Below are positions 1 through 5,370 of a DNA stretch of 5,370 nt, piece after piece. How positions within the stretch are numbered: the first letter of the stretch is position 1; the number at the start of each line of letters is the position of its first letter. The position numbers and the translations under genes are program-made. Location: the NCBI GenBank assembly GCA_030609785.1, contig JAUWTC010000220.1:1-5370 (forward strand), given 5' to 3'. Source of the DNA: Holophagae bacterium. Its GTDB lineage: Bacteria > Acidobacteriota > Thermoanaerobaculia > Thermoanaerobaculales > Sulfomarinibacteraceae. Under the pieces are notes generated by a model. That model was not told the origin of the DNA. It did not search any database and was given only the letters and a program-made list of their open reading frames with translations.

Positions 1-690
1 CAGGATGAAGTACATCCTCGCGACATCGTCGTAGGGTTTCGGGAAGCCCATCATGTGGGCAAAGTTGCCGCCGAGGTCCAGATTTGGATCTGGGGGAATG
101 TGGACGTCGTCCTTGTACTTCAACCGGTAGATGTAGGCGGCAATCGTCGGCAGCTTGGCCATCAGATTCATCACATCTTCGAGCATCGGCTCCCAGTAGA
201 CCATTTTGGACATGCCTTCGTTGTAGCGCTTGACGAAGATCGACTCACGTTGCATCGAGGTGATGGCTGTGGAAAACATCGCCATCGGGTGGCTATCACG
301 AGGCATCGCACGCAAAACGTCGATCACGTACTGTGGCAGTTCTCGCTTCTGCTGGAACTCTTCAACGACTTCCATCGTCTCTTCGACGGTCGGAACCTCG
401 CCGGTCATCAGGAAGTAGAAGAAGGCCTCAACCCAGGGATATTCGCTTCCTGGGACCTTCGGTAGGGCCTCGAAGGTCTCGGGAATGGTCTTTCCGCGAA
501 AGCGGATTCCCTCGAACGGGTCGAGATAGGACACGTCGGTGACCAGGCACCGGACGCCTCGAGCGCCGCCGATGGCCTGGGCAATCGTCACCTCACCGAC
601 CTTGACGTCACCGTATTCCTTGACCAATCGCGTCGTCCGCGGCCGGTGCTCCTCGATCTTCTTTCGCAGTGTTTCCCTCAGACTTGACAT
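1..690 (-). CDS. gltA: Citrate synthase, mitochondrial-like (Si) type, N-terminal part (cut by window edge)
   Basis: Citrate synthase condenses acetyl-CoA and oxaloacetate to citrate in the first TCA-cycle step, in the cytosol. I translated the minus strand from the ATG at 690-688: it stays open for exactly 230 codons to base 1. The protein starts MSSLRETLRKKIEEHRP. Recognisable family segments are VGEVTIAQAIGGARG (about residues 30-44), SYLDPFEGIRFRGKTIPE (about 52-69), the helix-rich stretch around YPWVEAFFYFLMTGEVPT, SHPMAMFSTAIT, and NLDLGGNFAHMMGF near the end. These match the eukaryotic/mitochondrial-type branch better than the hexameric E. coli type. The window ends just before the family's oxaloacetate-binding HSDHEGGN-like segment, so the catalytic His/His/Asp residues lie outside it and activity cannot be judged. 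Full length would be about 430 residues. A Shine-Dalgarno AAGGGAG sits 5 nt upstream of the ATG. The gene diverges from the glycosyltransferase at 975. The family call is secure from remembered homologues; the sub-branch is an inference. Confidence 0.93.
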   Translation of the reverse strand, partial: MSSLRETLRKKIEEHRPRTTRLVKEYGDVKVGEVTIAQAIGGARGVRCLVTDVSYLDPFEGIRFRGKTIPETFEALPKVPGSEYPWVEAFFYFLMTGEVPTVEETMEVVEEFQQKRELPQYVIDVLRAMPRDSHPMAMFSTAITSMQRESIFVKRYNEGMSKMVYWEPMLEDVMNLMAKLPTIAAYIYRLKYKDDVHIPPDPNLDLGGNFAHMMGFPKPYDDVARMYFIL

Positions 691-695
691 GATGG

Positions 696-702
696 CTCCC
701 TT
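696..702 (-). promoter_or_regulatory. Ribosome binding site of the citrate synthase gene
   Basis: On the minus strand the bases read AAGGGAG, then CCATC, then ATG. A purine-rich Shine-Dalgarno motif 5 nt ahead of the ATG at 690 supports this start over any downstream Met. Confidence 0.6.
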
Positions 703-761
703 CGTTTCAGCCAACTCAGACGCCGGAATATCGGAAGTGTAGAGAATTTTCCGTTCCGCGC

Positions 762-789
762 CTCATATGAACAACTTTCCAATTATCAA
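762..789 (-). promoter_or_regulatory. Possible sigma-70-type promoter for the citrate synthase gene
   Basis: On the minus strand, TTGATA (789-784; five of six matches to the -35 consensus) is followed after 16 nt by TATGAG (767-762; four of six matches to -10). Transcription would start near 755 and give a leader of about 65 nt. The region is AT-rich and correctly placed, but such matches occur by chance and the -10 is only moderate. Confidence 0.3.
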
Positions 790-877
790 AATATCTTCAT
801 ATACTTTGCCGTGTTTAGCCTTGTCGCCCAAGCGACTGCGAGATGTCCTTTTTCTACGGCCACCCCCACAGTATATC

Positions 878-900
878 GCTTGTGAAAGAAAGTGACAAGC
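878..900. repeat. Inverted repeat GCTTGT-N11-ACAAGC in the divergent intergenic region
   Basis: Perfect 6-bp arms at 878-883 and 895-900 flank an 11-nt spacer. The interior GTGAAAGAAAGTG (882-894) is a mirror repeat, reading the same backwards on one strand. The element lies 10 nt upstream of the TATAAT at 911-916, in the -35 zone of the possible glycosyltransferase promoter. A dimeric regulator could bind here. The geometry is seen directly; the function is speculative. Confidence 0.3.
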
Positions 901-910
901 TCAATCCCGA

Positions 911-916
911 TATAAT
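911..916 (+). promoter_or_regulatory. Possible -10 box (TATAAT) for the glycosyltransferase gene
   Basis: A perfect TATAAT lies 58 nt before the ATG at 975. No good -35 hexamer occurs 15-19 nt upstream; the nearest candidate, GTGACA at 892-897, is only 13 nt away. If the box is used, the promoter probably needs an activator, for which the inverted repeat at 878-900 is the obvious candidate site. Transcription would begin near 922. Confidence 0.3.
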
Positions 917-974
917 CGCAGTTGAACCTCTCGATTCAGGCGCTATTTGAATGGTGAATGTAGAATAGGCCGCG

Positions 975-2324
975 ATGGCACCATTCCAGGCGAAGCGTTG
1001 GTTACCGGTGTGGGTCTTGGCCCTCCTGGATACCCTTTCGGTCCTCGGTGGAGGATTGACTGCGGTGTGGATGCGATTCCTGCCCGAGTTTCTGGGCCAG
1101 GAGCTGGCCGTACTGATCTCGCACCCGGGATTCATCGCCTACGCCATTGGGGCCCAACTGGCACTTGCAACGACTTTTGACCTCTATCGGCCACAAATTT
1201 GGCGGGGACGTGACGAACTCCTGGTCCGCATGGCAGCACTGGCCGTAACACTCCCGGTCGCACTGACGTTGGGCGTCTATCTGGTCCCCGGCTGGCAGTT
1301 TGGGCGCGGGCTCCTCGTACTGACACTGACTTCCGCGCTGACCCTCCAGGTCATCGGCCGCCTGGGTTGGCTGGCATGGGGCGCCAACCCACCGGAAAGG
1401 CAAGCGGTCTTGGTCGGAGACGGGCCGATCGTCACCTCCCTCTTGGCCGAATTGCACCATCGTCCCTGGGCGCCGTTCCGGATATCCCAACACATTTCAG
1501 CCGTGGCACTCGATGAAGAGCCCGAGAAAGTCCAGACTTCTCTCTCGACCGCGGACCTCCTGATCGTCGCAACACTTTCCAACACCGACGCCACCGAACG
1601 GGTCACGGCTCTCAACTTTCGGGGGACTCCCGTCGTTGACGCCGCCGGCGCCTACACCGAACTGACCGGACGGGTCCCGGTGCTGCAGGTAGACTCCCGG
1701 TGGTTCATCGCAACCGGTGATTTTTCCAATCTGGCAACATCGCCCTTCCACCATCTCCAGAGAGCTATGGATGTCGTGGTCGCGCTGGGGCTCCTCGTTC
1801 TATCCTCCCCCGTCATTCTCCTTTCGACCCTGATTGTCCGCGGTGCCGGGGGAAAGCCCGTCATTTATCGCCAGACCCGACTCGGCCGCTTTCGTGCACC
1901 CTTCACCCTCTTCAAGCTCCGTACGATGAGCACCACGGCAGAACAAAATGGACCCGAATTCGCCGAGCACGAGGATCAGCGGATCCTTCCATTCGCCACT
2001 TTCCTGCGTCGGTGGAGGATCGACGAATTACCGCAACTCGTTAACGTACTCAAGGGCGAAATGAGCCTCGTCGGTCCCCGCCCGGAGCGACCCGAAATAA
2101 CCGGGGACCTCGAAGACAAGATCCCCTTCTTTGGCTATCGCTATTCTGTTCGCCCGGGTCTGACCGGATGGGCCCAGGTCAACCACCCCTACTGCTCCGA
2201 CCTCGACGACCACCGCATCAAGCTGGAATACGACCTCTACTCCCTCAGGCACCACGGCCCGATGTTGTACCTCCTGGTGTTGGTAAGGACGATGGGAGCG
2301 TTGGTGTTTTCTCCTGGGCGCTAG
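975..2324 (+). CDS. Polyprenyl-phosphate glycosyl-1-phosphate transferase (bacterial sugar transferase, exopolysaccharide initiation)
   Basis: This inner-membrane enzyme moves a sugar-1-phosphate from a nucleotide sugar to undecaprenyl phosphate, the first step of a lipid-linked exopolysaccharide or O-antigen unit. The 449-residue length fits the large WbaP/WcaJ-like class. Hydrophobic segments lie at about residues 11-31, 51-68, 84-103 and 112-130. A nucleotide-binding-like middle domain follows (about 141-255, starting RQAVLVGDGP), with TGRVPVLQVDSRWF at 231-244. After a further hydrophobic segment (265-289) comes the catalytic domain, with KLRTM (314-318), RIDELPQL (348-355) carrying the expected Asp350-Glu351 catalytic pair, SLVGPRPERPE (364-374), PGLTGWAQV (394-402) and KLEYDLYSL (416-424). 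The middle-domain pattern recalls the EpsB-like branch often found with exosortase systems, but no exosortase gene is visible. The start is constrained by an in-frame stop at 966-968, two codons upstream; the Shine-Dalgarno is weak (ATAGG, 965-969). The sugar specificity cannot be read from the sequence. No other polysaccharide gene lies in the window. Confidence 0.95.
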   Translation: MAPFQAKRWLPVWVLALLDTLSVLGGGLTAVWMRFLPEFLGQELAVLISHPGFIAYAIGAQLALATTFDLYRPQIWRGRDELLVRMAALAVTLPVALTLGVYLVPGWQFGRGLLVLTLTSALTLQVIGRLGWLAWGANPPERQAVLVGDGPIVTSLLAELHHRPWAPFRISQHISAVALDEEPEKVQTSLSTADLLIVATLSNTDATERVTALNFRGTPVVDAAGAYTELTGRVPVLQVDSRWFIATGDFSNLATSPFHHLQRAMDVVVALGLLVLSSPVILLSTLIVRGAGGKPVIYRQTRLGRFRAPFTLFKLRTMSTTAEQNGPEFAEHEDQRILPFATFLRRWRIDELPQLVNVLKGEMSLVGPRPERPEITGDLEDKIPFFGYRYSVRPGLTGWAQVNHPYCSDLDDHRIKLEYDLYSLRHHGPMLYLLVLVRTMGALVFSPGR

Positions 2325-2550
2325 CGCTGGAACGGCCAAACCCCAGCCCGTGCCCGAGTCCGAGCCCGATATTTTGGACGAATCTTCAGTGAGTTAATCA
2401 CAAGGTCACACTCAGCTTGGCTGTTTGTAATTTTCCGAGCGTCAAAATGCGGGGCGGGAGCCCCGCGCTCCAGACCGCATGCCAGCGGGATTTTCCTTCC
2501 CTTTTTGTGGCTATTTCTTGAATTTTGCGAACGGCTCAGCTGAGAATTTC
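2325..2550. other. Non-coding spacer between converging transcription units
   Basis: I see no credible gene between the glycosyltransferase stop and the end of the phospholipase D relic. It holds short GC-rich imperfect hexamer repeats (around 2347-2370, GAGTCC/GAGCCC), a strong hairpin at 2449-2466, a T-rich plus-strand stretch (2491-2506) and a perfect 10-bp palindrome CTCAGCTGAG (2535-2544). Confidence 0.6.
2449..2466 (-). terminator. GC hairpin, probable minus-strand intrinsic terminator
   Basis: GCGGGGC (2449-2455) and GCCCCGC (2460-2466) form a perfect 7-bp stem closed by a 4-nt loop. Read on the minus strand the stem is followed by ATTTTGAC, a short T tract, about 85 nt past the stop of the phospholipase D relic. 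Read on the plus strand no T tract follows, so it is a poor terminator for the glycosyltransferase transcript, though it might still act as a 3'-end stabilising hairpin. Confidence 0.45.
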
Positions 2551-2688
2551 TCAATTATTCCGGAATGCCTTCCGCAGCCGTTCGAACACCTCTTCGAAGC
2601 GGGGCACCACCTCGGGGTTGCCGATCACCACGATATTCTCGTGGTTGCCGGTAGATGCACTCCGGGTCCAGTTGTAGCTCTCAACGAA
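2551..2688 (-). pseudogene. C-terminal relic of a phospholipase D (HKD) superfamily protein
   Basis: Reading the minus strand from 2688 to the TGA at 2553-2551 gives 45 residues: FVESYNWTRSA, then a short linker, NHENIVVIGNPEVV, and a terminal helix RFEEVFERLRKAFRNN. The pattern (G)SYNWT-x(n)-N-x-E-N-hydrophobics followed by an amphipathic helix is the segment just after the second HxKxxxxD motif in phospholipase D-like nucleases and transferases. The codon directly upstream (2691-2689) is TGA in the same frame, and no HKD motif is found further upstream in any minus frame, where the receptor's promoter and riboswitch now lie. The usual Gly before SYNW is Glu here. I conclude that the 5' part was deleted and this tail is non-functional. 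A very small expressed peptide is possible but has no visible start codon. Confidence 0.72.
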
Positions 2689-2728
2689 TCATACCGCGGG
2701 CAGGTGGACGCAACGCGCCCATTGCGTA

Positions 2729-2757
2729 TTGACTCCGAGTCCCAAACTGGCCATACT
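2729..2757 (+). promoter_or_regulatory. Probable sigma-70-type promoter of the riboswitch-receptor transcript
   Basis: TTGACT (2729-2734, five of six -35 matches) and CATACT (2752-2757, four of six -10 matches) are separated by an optimal 17 nt. Transcription would start near 2764, placing the TPP aptamer about 27 nt into the leader. Position and spacing make this the best promoter candidate in the window. Confidence 0.5.
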
Positions 2758-2790
2758 GAACAGGTCGAAGTGCAAATAGCACCCGCGACA

Positions 2791-2915
2791 TCCAAGGGGG
2801 TGCCCTCCGGAACTGACGGAGGGCTGAGAACACACCCTTGGCTCGGAGGCTCCACAGTCTGCGGTGCCCTCCGAGCAAGAACCTGATCCGGGTCATGCCG
2901 GCGGAGGGATTTGGA
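2791..2915 (+). ncRNA. TPP riboswitch (THI-box aptamer)
   Basis: A cis-acting leader RNA that binds thiamin pyrophosphate and lowers expression of the downstream gene. The conserved elements appear in order: GGGGTGCC (2797-2804), CTGAGA (2824-2829), ACCC (2834-2837), GAACCTGATC (2879-2888) and GCGGAGGGA (2901-2909, consensus GCGTAGGGA). Helices: P1 TCCAA 2791-2795 with TTGGA 2911-2915; P2 2796-2799 with 2835-2838; P3 CCCTCCG 2803-2809 with CGGAGGG 2817-2823; P4 CCT 2882-2884 with AGG 2905-2907; P5 CCGG 2888-2891 with CCGG 2898-2901, closing the loop GTCATG. An additional hairpin, 2841-2849 with 2868-2876, sits between P2 and P4. P1 ends 2 nt before the receptor ATG and the Shine-Dalgarno is inside the aptamer, so control is probably translational with no separate expression platform. 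Identification of the aptamer is secure; the mechanism is inferred. Confidence 0.95.
2903..2908 (+). promoter_or_regulatory. Shine-Dalgarno of the receptor gene, embedded in the TPP aptamer
   Basis: GGAGGG is a near-perfect anti-16S match 9 nt before the ATG at 2918. It coincides with the conserved GCGTAGGGA element of the aptamer, changed here from GTAGGG to GGAGGG. Bases 2905-2907 form the 3' strand of P4. No other purine-rich motif lies close to the ATG, so ribosome access and the ligand-bound fold should be mutually exclusive. Confidence 0.7.
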
Positions 2916-2917
2916 CA

Positions 2918-5370
2918 ATGATTATCTTCGGCGAACTCGCACGTATTCTTCGCCACGCATCAACGCTCGTCTTGGCGGCTATCTTCACATGCTCAGCTCC
3001 CCTCATAGCCGGGGAGGTGATCAATGGGGCGGTTCTGAATCTGGACGGCACACCGCTCGTCGGAGCGTCAATCACACTCGAAGGTGGCGGCGCCACGACG
3101 GTCACGACGGCAGACGGCGCCTTTGCATTGAATCTGCCCGAGCCTATCCTCTTCCCCATCCGGCTGTTCGCTCAGGCGCCTGGATTCGAAAAGGGAGCCC
3201 TCGAGTTAGGCGCCATCCCGAAATTCCTGGAGATCCGCCTCAAACCGACGCCCCTGTTTTCCGGCGAGGTTGAGGTGACGACCAACCGCGCCCAGGTCGG
3301 CAAGACGCCGGTGACGCTGACCAACGTCTCCCGTGAAGAGATCGAGCGCAACAACTGGGGCCAGGACGTACCGCTTCTCTTGCAGCACGTCCCCGGCTTC
3401 TACGCCTTCAACGACAACGGGAACGGCATGGGTTACTCCTACTTCTTCCTGCGCGGCTTCGACATGCGCAGGACATCGGTCAGTCTCAACGGAGTCCCTC
3501 TCAACGACGCACACTCCCATGGAGTCTACTTCGTCGACCTTGCGGCCTTCCTGTCAACCACCGGGGACATCCAGGTTCAGCGTGGCGTCGGCACCAACCT
3601 CTACGGCGGCTCGGCTATCGGCGGCGCAGTTGACCTGAGGACCCGAGAACCTCTGACCGAACCCCGCCTTCGCGTTTCTGCGGGCGGAGGGTCCTGGGGT
3701 ACCAGCACCTCCCAGATTGAATACGACAGCGGTCTGATCGACGAAGAGTGGGCGGCTACTTTCCGGTACTCACGATCGAAGTCGGACGGCTATCGCGACC
3801 AGAGCTGGCTGGACGCCTGGAACTACTACGCGACCATCGAGCACTATGGGCGACGAAGCACAACACGCCTGGTGCTGTTCGGCGGCCCCGAAGATACTCA
3901 TCTTGCCTACGAAGGCATCACACAGGCCTACCTCAATGGAGAGATTACCGGGAACAGACGCAAGGACCGCCGCCACAACCCCTTGACCTACCCGGGAGAG
4001 ATCGATCACTTTTTTCAGCCACACTTCCAACTGATCAACAACACTCAGTTGACTCCGGACCTCAGATTGAACAATACGTTCTTCTTTTTCGAGGGAGACG
4101 GCTATTACGAGCAGTTCAAGGAAGATCGTTGGCTTCCCGAATATAACCTCCAGCCCTATCCCGGGCCCGACGGCGAGATCATTGATACTTCCGACCTGGT
4201 CCGCCGCCGCCAGGTTGGAGAATGGGACGCTGGATGGATCGGCTCCGTGGAATGGCGCCACGGAAACAACCGAGGGCAACTCCAGGCCGGATTGGCCGTC
4301 CGTCTCCATAGCGGCCGGCATGAAGGCACGACGATCTGGGCCCAACACTATCCCCCGGATACGCCCCCAAACCAACCCTACTATGACTACCGGCTGGACA
4401 AACAGACCTACCAACCGTTTATTCAGGAAGAGTGGCAGATCTCCGACCGGTGGCGGCTCTTCGGCGGTCTGACCTGGACCTCTCATCGCTACCACATGCA
4501 TGACGATCAGTTGAAGGGTGTTGATTTCGTTCAAGACTTCGACTTTCTGCTGCCGCGCCTGGGCGCGACCTTCAACCCCGCTCAAGGTTGGAGCGTCTAC
4601 GCCAACATTTCCCGGGGAGGCCGCGAGCCCGCATTCCGAGACATCTACGATCCGCAGGACTTCTGGTTCGGCGATCAACCCCATGACCTCGAACCCGAGG
4701 AATTGACGGATTTCGAGTTGGGGGTCCAGCATCAAGGAAACAAGGGCTATGGGAGCTTCAACGTTTACCTGCTCGATTTCGACAATGCGATCGTCTGGGC
4801 CGGAGGACTGGACAGCAGCGGTCTCCCTATCACCGCCAACGGGGCCAAGACCACCCACAAGGGCGTTGAGCTGGAACTGGGATGGACGCCGAGACCACGC
4901 TTCGGTGCTCGGCTGACGGCGTCCTATTCCAGGGCCACCTTCGACGATTTTCAAGAATTTGGATGGGATGGAACGGCTCAAGATCACACAGGGAATCGAA
5001 TCGCCGGCACCCCCGATTGGCTGGCGTCACTGGAAATAACCGGAGGCTGGGGACCGGTGGATCTATTGGCCTCCATCCGATACGCCGGGAGGTTCTATCT
5101 GGACAACACCGAGGACCTGCGCAAGTACCCTGAACTCAAGGATGATTCGGGCTATATCCACAGAGTCAACGAGGCCTTTACTACCGTCGACCTCGGGGCA
5201 AAGATCAACGCCGGGCGGAGTCTAGCCTCCTTGATCGGGGCAAGGAGCATCGTCATTGATCTCCGCGTCAACAATGTTCTCGACGACCTCTACACCACAT
5301 TCGGATACGTCTGGGGCCCGGAGCCGACCTGGATCCCCGCAGCAACCCGCAGTGTGTATGGCGGCGTGAC
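2918..5370 (+). CDS. TonB-dependent outer-membrane receptor, TPP-riboswitch controlled, likely thiamin-compound importer (3' end cut)
   Basis: This outer-membrane beta-barrel would import its substrate using TonB-ExbBD energy. I translated 817 codons with no stop. Residues 1-32 form a signal peptide (Arg/His n-region, hydrophobic 15-24, likely cleavage near PLIAG). Residues 33-110 resemble a carboxypeptidase-regulatory-like beta-sandwich (GAVLNLDGTPLVGASITLEG, TADGAFAL). The plug follows at about 115-245: VEVTTNRA, a possible TonB box; SREEIERNN; LLLQHVPGF (153-161); FLRGFD (177-182); SVSLNGVPLND (187-197); IQVQRGVGTNLYGGSAIGGA (218-237). The barrel runs from about 250 to the end, with alternating aromatic strands, REPAFRDIYDP and LEPEELTDFELG. 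VNNVLDDLYTTFGY and SVYGGV at the edge show that only a few residues are missing. The ATG at 2918 is set by the signal peptide and by GGAGGG 9 nt upstream; the next in-frame Met is deep in the plug. Substrate is inferred from the upstream TPP riboswitch. Comparable riboswitch-controlled receptors are known in Bacteroidota. A receptor for a thiamin precursor or phosphate is equally possible. Confidence 0.93.
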   Translation, partial: MIIFGELARILRHASTLVLAAIFTCSAPLIAGEVINGAVLNLDGTPLVGASITLEGGGATTVTTADGAFALNLPEPILFPIRLFAQAPGFEKGALELGAIPKFLEIRLKPTPLFSGEVEVTTNRAQVGKTPVTLTNVSREEIERNNWGQDVPLLLQHVPGFYAFNDNGNGMGYSYFFLRGFDMRRTSVSLNGVPLNDAHSHGVYFVDLAAFLSTTGDIQVQRGVGTNLYGGSAIGGAVDLRTREPLTEPRLRVSAGGGSWGTSTSQIEYDSGLIDEEWAATFRYSRSKSDGYRDQSWLDAWNYYATIEHYGRRSTTRLVLFGGPEDTHLAYEGITQAYLNGEITGNRRKDRRHNPLTYPGEIDHFFQPHFQLINNTQLTPDLRLNNTFFFFEGDGYYEQFKEDRWLPEYNLQPYPGPDGEIIDTSDLVRRRQVGEWDAGWIGSVEWRHGNNRGQLQAGLAVRLHSGRHEGTTIWAQHYPPDTPPNQPYYDYRLDKQTYQPFIQEEWQISDRWRLFGGLTWTSHRYHMHDDQLKGVDFVQDFDFLLPRLGATFNPAQGWSVYANISRGGREPAFRDIYDPQDFWFGDQPHDLEPEELTDFELGVQHQGNKGYGSFNVYLLDFDNAIVWAGGLDSSGLPITANGAKTTHKGVELELGWTPRPRFGARLTASYSRATFDDFQEFGWDGTAQDHTGNRIAGTPDWLASLEITGGWGPVDLLASIRYAGRFYLDNTEDLRKYPELKDDSGYIHRVNEAFTTVDLGAKINAGRSLASLIGARSIVIDLRVNNVLDDLYTTFGYVWGPEPTWIPAATRSVYGGV

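Noticed and set aside
55..465. 136-codon plus-strand open frame
   Set aside because: Antisense to the citrate synthase reading frame, His/Val-rich composition without domain features.
951..968. Five-codon open frame just upstream of the glycosyltransferase
   Set aside because: Too short and without a ribosome binding site; useful only because its stop rules out a longer N-terminus.
2318..2327. Perfect palindrome GCGCTAGCGC spanning the glycosyltransferase stop codon
   Set aside because: No T tract and no loop; not a terminator and probably chance in GC-rich DNA.
2475..2494. CCGC/GCGG hairpin followed by TTTT as a plus-strand terminator for the glycosyltransferase
   Set aside because: Only a 4-bp stem with a 6-nt loop and a broken T tract; too weak to call.
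2479..2886. 135-codon plus-strand open frame
   Set aside because: It runs antisense through the phospholipase D relic and then through the promoter and aptamer, so its composition is explained by those elements; no ribosome binding site was seen.
2895..2921. Tiny open frame (8 codons) from ATG 2895 whose TGA overlaps the receptor ATG
   Set aside because: The ATG is the conserved P5 loop sequence of the aptamer and has no Shine-Dalgarno; the ATGA overlap is probably chance.
3770..4987. 405-codon open frame on the minus strand inside the receptor gene
   Set aside because: It lies antisense to a barrel region with clear receptor motifs on the plus strand; its translation shows no recognisable domain and is a GC-rich shadow frame.
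1..5370. CRISPR arrays, insertion sequences, tRNA or rRNA genes
   Set aside because: No spaced direct repeats, transposase motifs, terminal inverted repeats or recognisable structural RNA other than the TPP aptamer.

Overview
The window comes from a Gram-negative (diderm) bacterium: it carries an outer-membrane TonB-dependent receptor with a signal peptide and an inner-membrane exopolysaccharide phosphoglycosyltransferase. Coding DNA is GC-rich and the intergenic gaps are visibly AT-richer. The citrate synthase resembles the mitochondrial-type enzymes, which in bacteria are known from groups such as Geobacter-like deltaproteobacteria. Together with the receptor's N-terminal carboxypeptidase-regulatory-like domain this would fit Acidobacteriota or a neighbouring phylum, but the sequence alone does not settle the taxonomy.

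Layout. 1-690 (minus strand): N-terminal 230 residues of a citrate synthase, cut by the window edge. 691-974: divergent intergenic region with a possible promoter for each flanking gene and an inverted repeat. 975-2324 (plus): complete 449-residue polyprenyl-phosphate glycosyl-1-phosphate transferase for exopolysaccharide synthesis. 2325-2550: non-coding spacer with a strong GC hairpin. 2551-2688 (minus): a 45-codon C-terminal relic of a phospholipase D-superfamily protein, truncated at an in-frame stop. 2729-2757: probable plus-strand promoter. 2791-2915: a TPP (thiamin pyrophosphate, THI-box) riboswitch. 2918-5370 (plus): TonB-dependent receptor, complete apart from its last few residues.

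The most informative unit is the riboswitch plus receptor. A TPP aptamer directly in front of a TonB-dependent receptor marks it as a likely outer-membrane importer of thiamin, a thiamin phosphate or a thiamin precursor. The aptamer appears to act without a separate expression platform: the only good Shine-Dalgarno sequence (GGAGGG, 2903-2908) lies in the conserved 3' part of the aptamer, and the start codon comes 2 nt after the closing P1 helix. Ligand-stabilised folding should therefore hide the ribosome binding site directly. The aptamer also has an extra 9-bp hairpin between P2 and P4.

The citrate synthase, the glycosyltransferase and the phospholipase relic show no functional link to thiamin; the neighbourhood looks like independent single-gene units.
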